DNA of 64,000 bases from JAWKUK01 sp041398605 (GCA_041398605.1 JAWKUK010000024.1:55104-119103); one strand, 5' to 3'; numbered from the stretch's first letter, positions 7,976-17,589 are shown. Numbers and translations: made by a program. Notes: generated by a model from the letters alone, not told the origin.

Positions 7976-10258
7976 TCATCCGCCCGCGACCACGAGCACC
8001 AAATCGAGACGATCGCCAGCGACCACGAGGTCGTGAACGGCGACCCGCTCGCCGCGTCGGAACACCGCGGGCAAGGGCTGTCCGTCGCGCACGAGCCAGC
8101 CCTGTGCCTCGGGCCGCGCGCGCTCAGCCGCGGCGAGCAGCGCCCCGATGGTGGCCGGCAACGGCAGGTCGAGCGTGAGCTCCCCGCCGAGCCGCGCCTG
8201 GAGCGCAGGTCCGCCCGCGAGCACGACGCTGCCGAGCTGCGCTGGCGGCGCGGCCGCTCGCCCGTGGTCGGCGCGCTGCGCGTCTCCGCTCTCGGGCGCC
8301 GCGCCCTGGTGCCTCACGCGCGCGTCCCGCTCGCCCTGGCACGCGTCGAGCCGCGCGGCGGCGCGCCCGAGGGCGCCGCCGTCGGCGCTCGTCCAGCGCT
8401 CAGGATCCAAGAGGGCTGCGACGCCCTCCAGCTCGCCCTCCTCCGTGAGCCCCGCGACGGATCGGTATTCAGGCAGCGCCCCCGGCGCTTCGAGCGCCCC
8501 GTCCGTGGCTCGCGCCGTCCGATCGTAGCCAAGCGCTGCGTGCCGCAACGCTGCACGCCCGAGCCGTGCATGCGGCGGAGCGAGCGCGTGCCGCGCCGCG
8601 ACGATCCACGCGCCCGCTTCGAGCAGGGCTGCGCTCGGGCGGGGCGCTGGCGCGTCTTGGCTGTGCGGCGCGATCGGCGGCGCGCCGAGCAACGCCGCCG
8701 CCAGCTCATCGAGGGTCAGGACCCCGTCGGCGAGCAAGCCGGCCGCGGAGAACGCGCAGAACCCGTGCGCATCGAGGGCCGCTGCGAGGCATTCGTGCCA
8801 CCAAACGAAGCGCCCGAGGCCCGCGGCCGCGCCTCGCGCGTGGCCCGCCGGAGGCCAAGGCAGCGGCGCGAGCGCGCGCGCGACCCGCTCGTCCGCGGCA
8901 TCCGCGAGCGCGAGCCCGACGCGCATCGGGTCCCGCCCCGGCCCCGCGACGCAGCGCGCCAAGCGGGCCACCGGTTCATCGCGCTGGTCCGGAGCGCGCG
9001 AGTCGAACAGCGCAGCGAGCTGCTCCGCGCGCGCGTCCCCGCGCGCGAGCAGCCCCAACGCGGCCATGGGCGCGAGCGGCGCGAGGCGCGCGACGGCCAA
9101 CGTCGCGCCCTTCGCGTCGAGCCCGAGGTCGTCGCACGCCGCGAGGAGCGCGCGCGCGTCGTAGCGCGCGCTGGACACGTCGCCGCTCGCCTCCGCCGCG
9201 GGCGGCGCGTTGCGCGCCATCTCAGCGAGGTGCGCGAGCGCGCCAAAGCGCCCGCCGCGCACTGGGCCCGGGCCGCCGTCGAGCACCCACCCGCAGGGGG
9301 TCGGGCACCCGCGACACCCGTGCCGGCCCGTGCGCGCTGCCCGCGCAGCCAGCGCCGCGTCCTGGGCGGCGGCCGCCCCCGGCGCGCCGCGGGCGGCGAG
9401 GTCCTCCGCCAGCTCCAGCGTGCCGCCCTCCGCGCGCGCGATGAGGCGCGGCGAGCGCTCGAGCGCCGCCCGCAGCGCTGAGTCGTCCGCCGTCGACCGA
9501 AGCCGCAGCCTCGGGTCGGGCGAGCATTGGACGACCAGCGCGACGAGGCCGGTGGCCCCGAACGCGAGGCCCAGCCCGCCGCGGCCGACGAAGCTGGTCG
9601 GCTCCTCCAGGTTCGCGACGTTGGCGAGGGGCGCGCCGGCCTCGCCCGCGGGCCCGATGCACAGGCCGCCTGCGGAGCCGAAGCGAGCGCGCAAGAGCTG
9701 CCGCTTGGCGCTCGGGCGCGCGCCTCTGAGCTCTGGCATCGCCTCCAACCGAGGTACGCCGTGAGGGTCGAGGACGAGCACGGCCGCGCCCCCTGCCGCC
9801 GCCCGCGAGGTGCTCCCGACGAGCAACAGGAGCTCACACACACCAGCCAATCGCGCGCCGAGGTCGCCGCCCACCTGGCCGTCGGCCAGGCGGCCGGTGC
9901 TCGGCACGCGCGCGAGGAGGCTCACCCGCTGCGCCGTCGGCACGCCGCGGCGCACGGCGTCGCCGACCGCCAGGGCGAACTGCGCAGGGAATGTGGGACC
10001 AGGCGCCGCCGCCAGCCCCCGGGCTGCGCCCGCCCGCAGGAGCGCCTCATGGGCCAGCCCGAGGCCGCCGACGGCCGCCGAGCGCTCGAGGGCCCGCGCC
10101 AGCGCGGCGAGGGCTGCGGCCCTGTCCCCGGCGCCGAGCGCTCCGCCGCCCGCCGGCCCGCCGGCGGGCCCCTCGAGCGCGTGGAGGTCCACGACGAGGA
10201 CCCGCCGACGGCCAGCCGCCTCGGGATTTCGAGGTGAACCCTTCTGCGGCGCGCCCAT
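7976..10258 (-). CDS. Aldehyde ferredoxin oxidoreductase-like protein with C-terminal MoaD/ThiS domain
   Basis: A 760-residue protein from the ATG at 10258. The first ~250 residues match the pterin-binding domain of tungsten aldehyde oxidoreductases: GGDLGARLAG, then IGPAGEAGAPLANVANL and GRGGLGLAFGATGL, corresponding to the family's GPAGE and GRGGLGA blocks. The cluster motif follows as CRGCPTPCGW (CxxCxxxC), and the fourth cysteine is in DAHGFCAFSAAG. The last ~80 residues form a ubiquitin-like sulfur-carrier domain (GGELTLDLPLPATIG ... DRLDLVLVVAGG) ending in the di-glycine that MoaD/ThiS need. Typical AORs are about 600 residues, so the extra length is this tail. Predicted role: ferredoxin-linked aldehyde or acid redox chemistry with a tungstopterin. 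Substrate unknown. Confidence 0.75.
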   Translation of the reverse strand: MGAPQKGSPRNPEAAGRRRVLVVDLHALEGPAGGPAGGGALGAGDRAAALAALARALERSAAVGGLGLAHEALLRAGAARGLAAAPGPTFPAQFALAVGDAVRRGVPTAQRVSLLARVPSTGRLADGQVGGDLGARLAGVCELLLLVGSTSRAAAGGAAVLVLDPHGVPRLEAMPELRGARPSAKRQLLRARFGSAGGLCIGPAGEAGAPLANVANLEEPTSFVGRGGLGLAFGATGLVALVVQCSPDPRLRLRSTADDSALRAALERSPRLIARAEGGTLELAEDLAARGAPGAAAAQDAALAARAARTGRHGCRGCPTPCGWVLDGGPGPVRGGRFGALAHLAEMARNAPPAAEASGDVSSARYDARALLAACDDLGLDAKGATLAVARLAPLAPMAALGLLARGDARAEQLAALFDSRAPDQRDEPVARLARCVAGPGRDPMRVGLALADAADERVARALAPLPWPPAGHARGAAAGLGRFVWWHECLAAALDAHGFCAFSAAGLLADGVLTLDELAAALLGAPPIAPHSQDAPAPRPSAALLEAGAWIVAARHALAPPHARLGRAALRHAALGYDRTARATDGALEAPGALPEYRSVAGLTEEGELEGVAALLDPERWTSADGGALGRAAARLDACQGERDARVRHQGAAPESGDAQRADHGRAAAPPAQLGSVVLAGGPALQARLGGELTLDLPLPATIGALLAAAERARPEAQGWLVRDGQPLPAVFRRGERVAVHDLVVAGDRLDLVLVVAGG

Positions 10259-10349
10259 GGGTCCACGATCATCGCCGCGCGGGAGGTCCGCGCAACTCCA
10301 GCGCGCACTTCCGTATAACTTTCGGCCCGCCGCTCGGCGCGGCCTCGAC

Positions 10350-11345
10350 GTGTTCGGCACCTACACCCTCGGTCAGATCTTCGGCGTCACGATCCGCGTG
10401 CACGGGCTCGTGGTCCTGATGCTCGGGCTCCTCGTCGCGCTCGGCGCGCTGCGCGGGGACCCCGTCGTGCTGCCGCTCGGCTCGCTGCTCTTGGCCCTGG
10501 TCGCCCATGAGCTGGGCCACGCGCTCGTCGCAAGGCGCCTCGGCGTCCAGGTCGTTGACATCGTGCTGTGGCCCCTCGGGGGCATGGCGCGCATGGGCGA
10601 GGTGCCCGAGGACCCCGCCGTCGAAGCCAAGATCGCGGCCGCCGGCCCGCTCGTGAACTTGGCCCTCGCGAGCCTCACCCTGGCGGCCCTCGGGGCGTTC
10701 TTTGGCGACATCGCGCTCGACCTACCCGACCTCGCGCGCTTGCAGAGCCCCGCTGCGGCCCTGCAGGTCTTCCTCGCGATGAACCTGCTGCTGGGGGTCG
10801 GGAACCTCCTGCCCGCGTTCCCGATGGACGGCGGGCGGCTCTTGCGGGACGCGCTCGTCGGCTCGGGGCGCAGCTGGCTCGCCGCGACGGAGCTCGCCGT
10901 GAAGATCGGGCGCTGGCTCGCGTTTGCGATGATCCTCTTCGGGATCGTCAACTCCTTCGTCTTCGTCATCATCGGCCTGTTCGTGCTGATCGAGGGCGCG
11001 CGCGAGCTCTTCGCGGTGCGGATCCGGCACGGCGCGGGGCTCTTCGGCGGCGCGCGCGGCCCCTTTGGTGCGACGGGCGGGGCCTTCGACCTCGGCGCAC
11101 TGTTCCGTGGCGCCGCGCCACCGCAGGCTGCTGCCGGCGATGCCCGCGAGCCCCAGGCCGACGGTCCGCGCGGCCCACACGCCCCGGCGGGCGACCGGCC
11201 TGCGCCAGCGGCCCATGGACCCTCACCCGGGAGCCACACCGCAGAGGATCGCCCGACGGGCACAGGCCCGGGCGGCGGCTTCACGGACGAGGACATCCGC
11301 AGGCTCGAGGCCTATCGCGGCCGCCTGAAGCGCAGCGGCGAGTGA
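10350..11345 (+). CDS. Site-2-protease family zinc metalloprotease (M50, SpoIVFB-like)
   Basis: A 331-residue membrane protease. The start is taken as GTG at 10350, giving VFGTYTLGQIFGVTIRVHG, the normal first strand of the SpoIVFB-like subgroup; the frame is open further upstream but that part overlaps the divergent AOR gene. Zinc ligands are HELGH (His53, Glu54, His57) in one membrane helix and FPMDGGR, the family's NPDG-type third ligand, in a later one. Several other hydrophobic helices surround them. The C-terminal ~100 residues are a disordered Pro/Ala/Gly tail ending in a short charged helix. Function: cleavage of a substrate inside the membrane, usually in stress signalling or sporulation-type regulation; no sigma or anti-sigma partner is adjacent. 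Confidence 0.85.
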   Translation: MFGTYTLGQIFGVTIRVHGLVVLMLGLLVALGALRGDPVVLPLGSLLLALVAHELGHALVARRLGVQVVDIVLWPLGGMARMGEVPEDPAVEAKIAAAGPLVNLALASLTLAALGAFFGDIALDLPDLARLQSPAAALQVFLAMNLLLGVGNLLPAFPMDGGRLLRDALVGSGRSWLAATELAVKIGRWLAFAMILFGIVNSFVFVIIGLFVLIEGARELFAVRIRHGAGLFGGARGPFGATGGAFDLGALFRGAAPPQAAAGDAREPQADGPRGPHAPAGDRPAPAAHGPSPGSHTAEDRPTGTGPGGGFTDEDIRRLEAYRGRLKRSGE

Positions 11346-11409
11346 CCCTCGCATGGGTCCGCGCCGCTCGCCGCAGCGCGCGTCGAAGTGAGAGCCTGCG
11401 AGAGACCCG

Positions 11410-12312
11410 GTGAAAGGGTTGGCTCTGGCGCCCTCGAAACGGATGATCAGGGCAATGAGAGCTCCCGCCGCGCGCTTCCGACGCCGCCAGATGCTCGGGC
11501 AGTACCGCATCGAGAAGCTCCTCGCCAAAGGGGCGACGGCTGAGGTGTTCGCGGCGCTCGATACCGCGCTCGGCATCCGCGTCGCCTTGAAGGTGCCGCA
11601 CAGCCACCTCGACGCGACGATGCTCGACTGCATCCGCCAAGAGATCCGGCTCGTCGCGAAGCTCGAGCACCCGAACATCATGCCGATCCGCACCGCGAGC
11701 GAGATCGACGGGCACCTCGTGATCGTGCAGCCCTTGGGCACGGAGAGCTTGGCGGACCGCCTCGCGCGGCGGATGTCGCGCGAGCGCGTGCTCGAGGTCG
11801 CCGGCCAGCTGTTCCGCGCGCTCGCCCACGCCCACGCCAAGCGCGTCGCGCACTGCGATGTGAAGCCCGACAACATCGTGCTCTTCGAGGACGGGCTCGT
11901 GCGCCTCGCGGACTTCGGGCTCGCGCGCTTCGCGATCCACAGCATCGAAGCGTCCGGGTCGGGCACGGTCGGCTTCATGGCGCCGGAGCAAGCGCTCGGG
12001 CGCCCATCGGTGCGCTCGGACGTCTTCTCCGCTGGGCTGGTGCTCTATCGGATGATGGCCGGCGACGTGCCCGAGTGGCCCTTCGAGTGGCCGTACCCCG
12101 GCCTCAGCCGCGCCCGCCGCGGCTACCACATCGACCTGCTCGAGCTCGTGCGGCACGCGACGCGGGTCGACTCGCGGCGCCGCTTCGAGCACGCAGGGCC
12201 GCTCCTCGAGGCCTTCGAGCGCATTCGGCCCTACGCGCTCCTAGCGCGCCCGCGCGTCCCTGCGACGCCGGCGAAGCGCACGTCCACGAAGCGACCGCCG
12301 AGGCGCGCCTGA
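11410..12312 (+). CDS. Serine/threonine protein kinase (non-RD, HCD catalytic loop)
   Basis: About 300 residues from GTG 11410 (ATGs at 11443 and 11455 are possible). It is a stand-alone Hanks-type kinase domain: VALKVP supplies the ATP-binding lysine, HCDVKPDN is the catalytic loop, ADFGLAR the metal-binding DFG and MAPEQALG the APE motif. The glycine-rich loop is degenerate (AKGATAEVF) and the loop Arg of HRD is replaced by Cys, so it is a non-RD kinase, often not controlled by activation-loop phosphorylation. The tail is basic (KRTSTKRPPRR) and no membrane helix is seen. The next gene, 18 bases on, is a PP2C phosphatase, the usual kinase/phosphatase pairing. Confidence 0.88.
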   Translation: MKGLALAPSKRMIRAMRAPAARFRRRQMLGQYRIEKLLAKGATAEVFAALDTALGIRVALKVPHSHLDATMLDCIRQEIRLVAKLEHPNIMPIRTASEIDGHLVIVQPLGTESLADRLARRMSRERVLEVAGQLFRALAHAHAKRVAHCDVKPDNIVLFEDGLVRLADFGLARFAIHSIEASGSGTVGFMAPEQALGRPSVRSDVFSAGLVLYRMMAGDVPEWPFEWPYPGLSRARRGYHIDLLELVRHATRVDSRRRFEHAGPLLEAFERIRPYALLARPRVPATPAKRTSTKRPPRRA

Positions 12313-12330
12313 GAGCGGTCCCCCACGCCG

Positions 12331-13218
12331 ATGCAGGACGACCCCACCTCGACCCTGGAGCTCCTGGCGCTCGACCGTGGCGTCCTGCGGCTCGCGTCGG
12401 AGGACGGCAGCGCAGTGGAGTGGCGCTCGCCGCTCGGCACGGCGGTCGTCATCAGCAGCCGCGGGCACGGCAAGCGGACGAACGAGGACGGCGTGCTCGT
12501 GCTGCAGCTCGACGAGTCGCGCGTCTTGGTCGCCGTCGCGGACGGGATGGGCGGGCTCCCCGACGGCGACCGCGCGGCGCGCCTGACGTTGGAGGCGCTC
12601 GCGCATGAGCTCATGCGCGCCGACCGAGACGCGGACCTCGGCGCAGCCCTTGCGACCGGCTTCGAACGGGCGAACGACGCGGTGATCGATGGCGCGGAGG
12701 GCGCCGGGGCGACCCTCGTCGCCGCCGTCATCGGCCCGGCGACGGTGCGCGTCGTGCACGCCGGCGACGCCGAGGCGCTGGTGGTCGGGCAGCGCGGGAA
12801 GCTGAAGCTGCGCACGATCGCGCACTCGCCGACCGCCGCGGCGCATGAGGCTGGGCTGATCACGGAGCGCGAGGCGATGATGCACGCGGAGCGGCACATC
12901 GTCTCGAACGCGATCGGGCTGCTGCCTCTGACGATCGAGGTCGGCCCTGAGGTGCCCCTCGGGCCGCGGGACACCCTCGTCCTCGGGAGCGACGGACTCT
13001 TCGACAACCTCACGCTGGCGGAGGTAGTGGATGCGGCGCGCTGCGGGCCGCCCAAGGCGTGCGCGACGGCGCTCGCGGCCTTTGCGTGGCGCCGCATGGA
13101 CGGCGTCGACGGCCCGCGCTGGCCGGGCAAGCCAGACGACCTCTCGTTGGTCGTCTTCCGTCGCGTCACGCCGCCGACCGCGAGGTCACGCCGCCAAGCC
13201 GGGGCGAACCCGGCCTAA
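12331..13218 (+). CDS. PP2C-family serine/threonine phosphatase
   Basis: A 295-residue PPM-type phosphatase. The metal-binding motifs are present in order: VADGMGG (first Asp pair), GSDGLFDN near residue 220 and the terminal KPDDLSLVVF. The arginine-containing first motif appears as RGHGKRTNEDG. The protein has no signal peptide or membrane helix, so it acts in the cytoplasm, most likely removing phosphates placed by the kinase encoded 18 bases upstream; the two are probably one operon. Confidence 0.9.
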   Translation: MQDDPTSTLELLALDRGVLRLASEDGSAVEWRSPLGTAVVISSRGHGKRTNEDGVLVLQLDESRVLVAVADGMGGLPDGDRAARLTLEALAHELMRADRDADLGAALATGFERANDAVIDGAEGAGATLVAAVIGPATVRVVHAGDAEALVVGQRGKLKLRTIAHSPTAAAHEAGLITEREAMMHAERHIVSNAIGLLPLTIEVGPEVPLGPRDTLVLGSDGLFDNLTLAEVVDAARCGPPKACATALAAFAWRRMDGVDGPRWPGKPDDLSLVVFRRVTPPTARSRRQAGANPA

Positions 13219-13349
13219 CACCCCGTGGTGAAACGGCGCTGCGCGCAGCGCTGTTCTACCTCCGGTTGTTCGAGCGCGCGGACAGAAGTGTTCGCATCGG
13301 GCCTTCGAGATCGCCAGGATGGAGCGCACGTGGCTCACCTATCGACCCG

Positions 13350-15389
13350 ATGAACCTCCGCACCACCATCGCCGTGGCCCTGATCGCGCTCGCCTGGCTC
13401 GGCTTCCGCCGCGCGGGCGCCGAGCGCGCTGTCCTGGCTTCAGCGGGTGGGTCGTCTGCGCTCGGCGCGGCGGGGACGGTCGTCGACGGCCAGATGGACC
13501 TGGTCCTAGAGGCCGAGGACGGCATCGGGCGCCCGGTGACACGGCTCGAGCTGCGCCTCGAGCCCAGCGAACAGGACGGGCGCGACCCGTCGCATGCGCG
13601 GGAGGTCGTCGCGGCAGCGGGCGCGCCGATCCTGCGCACGCTGACCGCACCGGATGGCAGGTACGCGCTCGACGGCCTGCCCCATGGGCGCTGGCGGATC
13701 AGCGTGGCGGCGCCGCCGCTGACGATCCTCGAGCCCCCGCCCGGGACGGAGCTCACGTTGCCGCTGCGGGCGCCGCTGCTCGTGCGCGCAGAGGCGCCGG
13801 CGGCCTTGACGGCGTTGGTCATCGACAGCCAAGGCCGCCCGACCGCGGGCGCGTCGGTCCAATTCGACCCTGCGCGCGCCGCGCCTCGACGCGAGTTCAC
13901 CGGTTCGGACGGGCGCGCGGTCGCGGACCGGCTCCCGGTGGGTTTCGTGGCGGTCCAAGCGACCAAGGGCCCGGTCACAACGCAGGGCCGAATCGCCCTC
14001 TCCGACGGCGAACGGCGCGAGCTCGTCCTGCGCCTGCCCGGGGGCCGAGTCACGGGTGTGGTGGTCGATGCCCGCGGGACTCCCCAGGCCAATCGGAAGG
14101 TCGACGTCGTGACGGGCGATCGCCTGGAGGCGCGCCTCGACTCGGCCGTGAGCGATGATGAGGGCCGCTTCAGCCTGCCGGTGCTGCCACCGGGCGCGCT
14201 GCGGATTCGCGCCGGCAAGGCGGCGCAGGACGTCCTGCTCGACGACGGGAGCAGCGTCGACGTGCGGCTCCAGTTGCCGGCGCAGGAGGGGAGCGGCGCG
14301 CTGACGGGGCGCCTCTTGATCGGCGAGCAGCCGGTGCCCGAGACGGAGCTGACGTGGATCGCGAACCCGGGCCCACGCGCGGGCACGCTCGGCGAAGGAC
14401 AGCGCACGTTCGTCGTGCGCACCGACCGCGCGGGGCGCTACAGCGTCGCGCTCGATGCGACGGACCCGTGGGTCCTGCTCGCCGCGCTGCCGGGGCGACC
14501 CTCCATCTCTCTGGGTGCATTCACCCGCGGGGACGACGCGACCCGCGACCTCGACCTGCCCACCGGCGACCTCGAAGGGCGCCTCGTTGACGGCGACGGG
14601 CGCGGCATCGGCGGCGCCGCGATCGAGTGTGTGCCCGCGACCCCATGGACCTTCGGGCCGCAGCACGCGGCTCCGGTGGAGGCCCGGACCGCCGCCGACG
14701 GGACCTTCATCGTCAGCGGGCTCGTCGTCGGCCCCTGGGTCGTACACGCGACGCCCGCGGCCGGAACAGCGCCTGAACGGGCGCTGGCGCGCGTGCGGTC
14801 CCAGCCCGTCGAGGTCGTGGCCGGGGGCAGCTCGACGAGCGTCGAGCTCGTCACGGGTCGCGCCGGCCGCGCCCTGCTGCGGTTCGAAGGGACCGCGGTC
14901 GACACCGGGGACGCCCTCCTCGTTGAGCTGCGCAGCGCAGCGGGCCGCTACCTGTTCGCCAAACCGCTGGCGTGGCGGGGCGCGCGCAGCGACGGCATCC
15001 CCGTGGGCGGCCTCCCGCCCGGCAGCTATCGCTGCGCAGTGCGCACGGCCCACCGAGCGTCGAGCTGGACGGCCCCGATCGTCATCACCGCCGGCGAAAC
15101 GACCGAAGCGATGATCGCCCTCGCCAACGGCGCCGAGGTCACCGTCGTCATCCGGGACGCGAGCGGTGAGCCGCTGCCGTCCGCGCTGACCCTGCTCGAC
15201 GAGGGCGGGGACGACGTCACCAGGCTCGCGCAGCCGCGCTCGCCTGGGCCTGGGCGCTATGCCCTCGGGCCGCTGATCGACGGCCGTTACACGCTGGTCG
15301 CGCGCGGGCTGGACGGCTCCGGTGCCCGCCGACAATTGCTCGTCGAAGGCGGACAGTCGTTCGCCGTCGAGATCCGCGCCGAGGACTGA
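13350..15389 (+). CDS. Exported protein with carboxypeptidase-regulatory-like (Cna-B-type) repeats
   Basis: A 679-residue protein from the ATG at 13350, which starts a short hydrophobic leader (MNLRTTIAVALIALAWLGF) that is either a signal peptide or an anchor. The rest is a string of beta-sandwich modules with the typical pattern of GxVxDxxGxPxxG turns (VVDARGTPQANRKV, LVDGDGRGIGGAAI, VIRDASGEPLPSAL) and G-x-Y/F-x-hydrophobic strand ends (GRYALDGLPHGRWR, GRFSLPVLPPGALR, GRYALGPLIDGRY). Such repeats act as structural or binding modules outside the cytoplasm; no enzyme domain is visible. It ends five bases before the convergent pseudouridine synthase gene. Confidence 0.75.
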   Translation: MNLRTTIAVALIALAWLGFRRAGAERAVLASAGGSSALGAAGTVVDGQMDLVLEAEDGIGRPVTRLELRLEPSEQDGRDPSHAREVVAAAGAPILRTLTAPDGRYALDGLPHGRWRISVAAPPLTILEPPPGTELTLPLRAPLLVRAEAPAALTALVIDSQGRPTAGASVQFDPARAAPRREFTGSDGRAVADRLPVGFVAVQATKGPVTTQGRIALSDGERRELVLRLPGGRVTGVVVDARGTPQANRKVDVVTGDRLEARLDSAVSDDEGRFSLPVLPPGALRIRAGKAAQDVLLDDGSSVDVRLQLPAQEGSGALTGRLLIGEQPVPETELTWIANPGPRAGTLGEGQRTFVVRTDRAGRYSVALDATDPWVLLAALPGRPSISLGAFTRGDDATRDLDLPTGDLEGRLVDGDGRGIGGAAIECVPATPWTFGPQHAAPVEARTAADGTFIVSGLVVGPWVVHATPAAGTAPERALARVRSQPVEVVAGGSSTSVELVTGRAGRALLRFEGTAVDTGDALLVELRSAAGRYLFAKPLAWRGARSDGIPVGGLPPGSYRCAVRTAHRASSWTAPIVITAGETTEAMIALANGAEVTVVIRDASGEPLPSALTLLDEGGDDVTRLAQPRSPGPGRYALGPLIDGRYTLVARGLDGSGARRQLLVEGGQSFAVEIRAED

Positions 15390-15394
15390 CCGCC

Positions 15395-16465
15395 TCAGCG
15401 CGATGCGGGGGCGTGTGCCCGCAGCCACGCGAGGAGCCGCTGCATGTCGTCGGGCAGGGGCGCCTCGAACGTGAGCCGCTCGCCGGTGCGCGGGTGGTCG
15501 ATCGTCAAGGCCGCTGCGTGCAAGGCCTGGCGCTGCGGCACAGGCGCGTCCTCGGGCAACTTCACGGAGAGCGCGCCGCGCGCGTGGTAGATGCGGTCCC
15601 CGATGATGGGCAGGTTCAGGTGCTGCAAGTGCACGCGGATCTGGTGCGTGCGGCCCGTCTTCGGCTGGCAAGTGAGCGACGAGAAGCCCGCGAAGCGCTC
15701 GCGGACCTCGACGAAGGTCTCGGCCTCGCGCGCCGCTCCGGCCTCGATCTGCTCGCGCGACGCGACCCGCTGACGATCAGGGCTGTCCGGACGCGGCGCC
15801 AAGGGCGCGTCGACCCACTGGGTGTCGAAGCGCGGCACGCCGTGGACGAGCGCCGCGTACGTCTTCTGCACCGTGCGATGTCGGAATTGGCGCATCAGAT
15901 CGAGCATCGCGGCCTCGGTGCGCGCGAGGACCATGACGCCGCTCGTCAGACGGTCCAGCCGGTGCACGATGCCCGGCCGCCCCATGCCCTGCCCGACCGG
16001 AAGCGCGCCGAAGCGCGCGGTGGCGAGGTCCGACACCGAGAGCGCCCCGAAGACCTGTGCGCCCGCGGCGCCGGCGGGGCCGCCGGCGCTCAGCCGCGGG
16101 TGCGAGACGAGGCCGGCGGGCTTGTCGATCACGGCCACGTCCTCGTCCTCGAAGAGCACCGGCAGGTCCCCGATCGGCGCCCCGGCGACGTCGAATGCGT
16201 GCGGACGCGCGACCAGCAGCGCGACCTCGATCGTCGCCGGCCCTTCGAGCAAGTGGTTCGAACGCGCGGTGGTCCGGCCGTCCACACGGACGTGACCGGC
16301 CTTGACGAGCGCTTGCAAGCGGCTCCGGGACCAGCTCGGCACCAGGTCGACGAGCACCTGGTCGAGGCGCCTCCCGCGCTGCTCGGCCCCCACCTCGAAG
16401 CGCGACACCTCGCGCTCCTCGCCACCCTGTCCGGCACCCTCGACCCCTGGTTCACCCGTCTTCAT
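15395..16465 (-). CDS. RluA/RluD-family pseudouridine synthase
   Basis: A 356-residue protein from ATG 16465 (a GTG four codons upstream is possible). An S4 RNA-binding domain comes first (RLDQVLVDLVPSWSRSRLQ ... KAGHVRVDG), then the catalytic domain with the family motif HRLDRLTSGVMVLAR, whose aspartate attacks uridine C1', and the closing motif KTGRTHQIRVHLQHL. It would convert specific uridines in 23S rRNA to pseudouridine; the S4-plus-catalytic layout and length fit RluD best, but the target site is not provable. It is divergent from the HD-GYP regulator with an 83-base gap. Confidence 0.9.
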   Translation of the reverse strand: MKTGEPGVEGAGQGGEEREVSRFEVGAEQRGRRLDQVLVDLVPSWSRSRLQALVKAGHVRVDGRTTARSNHLLEGPATIEVALLVARPHAFDVAGAPIGDLPVLFEDEDVAVIDKPAGLVSHPRLSAGGPAGAAGAQVFGALSVSDLATARFGALPVGQGMGRPGIVHRLDRLTSGVMVLARTEAAMLDLMRQFRHRTVQKTYAALVHGVPRFDTQWVDAPLAPRPDSPDRQRVASREQIEAGAAREAETFVEVRERFAGFSSLTCQPKTGRTHQIRVHLQHLNLPIIGDRIYHARGALSVKLPEDAPVPQRQALHAAALTIDHPRTGERLTFEAPLPDDMQRLLAWLRAHAPASR

Positions 16466-16548
16466 CTTCGGAATCACACCTTTCGTGCAAACATGTTAGG
16501 GATCGGCGCTTCCATTCGCCTGGTCCAGATCGTCATGCTGGGCATAAC

Positions 16549-17589
16549 ATGGAAACCCCGGCGAACGAACCGCGCCTCGAAGTCCTGCTCGTCGATGACG
16601 AGCCGCTTGTGCTCGAGGTGCTCGCCATGGTGCTCGAACGGCAGGGGATCGTCGCGACACTGGCGCGCCGCCCCCAGGCGGCGATCACGCTGCTCGAGCG
16701 GCGCCGCTTCGACGCCGTGGTCACCGATGTCGTCATGGACGGCCGCGCGGCCGGCGAGGACGTCCTGCGCGCGACCCGCAAGCTGCAGCCCGAGGCGATC
16801 GCGCTCCTGATGACGGGCTACCCCCGCGTCGAGGCCGCCGTCCAGGCCATGAAGGTCGGCGCTTCGGACTACCTGCAGAAGCCGGTCGACCCCAACCTGC
16901 TCGCCGCGACGATCCACCGCGCGGTCCGCGAGCGCAGGCTGAGGCGCGAGGAGCTCCTGTTCCACGAGCTCGTCGACATTCTGTCCGGCATGGTGGCGCG
17001 CTCGATCGAGCGCGTGGACCCCTACACCGCCGGTCACGGTGAGCGCACGCGCCAGTACTGCAAGCTCGTCGCGAAGGACTTCGGCCTCGACCAGGCGATG
17101 ATCGAACACCTCGAGCTCGCCGCGATCGCCCACGACTACGGCAAGATCTTCCTCGACGACCTGACCTTCCTGACGAAAAACGGCCCGCTGACCCCCGCGG
17201 AGCGGCGCGAGATGCAGCGTCACCCCCAGGTCGGCGCAGAGCGCCTCGGCAAGCACCCGCGGCTCGAGTCGGTCGTGCGCTACGTCGCCGAGCACCACGA
17301 GCGCTGGGACGGCACCGGCTATCCGCTGCGCCTGCGGGGCCGGGAGATCTCCCACGCGGGCCGGATCCTGTGTGTGGTCGAGGTGTTCGACTCGTTGACG
17401 AGCCGGCGCTCTTACAAGAACGCGTGGAGCCTCGACAAGACGATCGACTTCTTCGAGTCTCAATCCGGGCGCGCCTTCGAGCCGGAGATCCTCGACATCT
17501 TCTTGAACCGCCTCGCCCACCACGGGCGTGAATGGCTGGAGGCGCCGATGCGCGACCTCGCCGCGGCAGGGCTCCTCGAGGCGGGCTGA
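16549..17589 (+). CDS. HD-GYP domain response regulator (c-di-GMP phosphodiesterase type)
   Basis: A 346-residue two-domain protein. Residues ~10-125 are a receiver domain with acidic pocket D16/D17, phospho-acceptor D60 (VVTDVVMDG) and the conserved Lys in YLQKPVD. From ~140 onward is an HD-GYP domain with AGHGERT, HDYGKI (HD metal ligands) and HHERWDGTGYP, which contains the GYP triplet; all metal-site residues I expect are present, so it should cleave cyclic di-GMP. A paired histidine kinase is not adjacent. Confidence 0.92.
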   Translation: METPANEPRLEVLLVDDEPLVLEVLAMVLERQGIVATLARRPQAAITLLERRRFDAVVTDVVMDGRAAGEDVLRATRKLQPEAIALLMTGYPRVEAAVQAMKVGASDYLQKPVDPNLLAATIHRAVRERRLRREELLFHELVDILSGMVARSIERVDPYTAGHGERTRQYCKLVAKDFGLDQAMIEHLELAAIAHDYGKIFLDDLTFLTKNGPLTPAERREMQRHPQVGAERLGKHPRLESVVRYVAEHHERWDGTGYPLRLRGREISHAGRILCVVEVFDSLTSRRSYKNAWSLDKTIDFFESQSGRAFEPEILDIFLNRLAHHGREWLEAPMRDLAAAGLLEAG

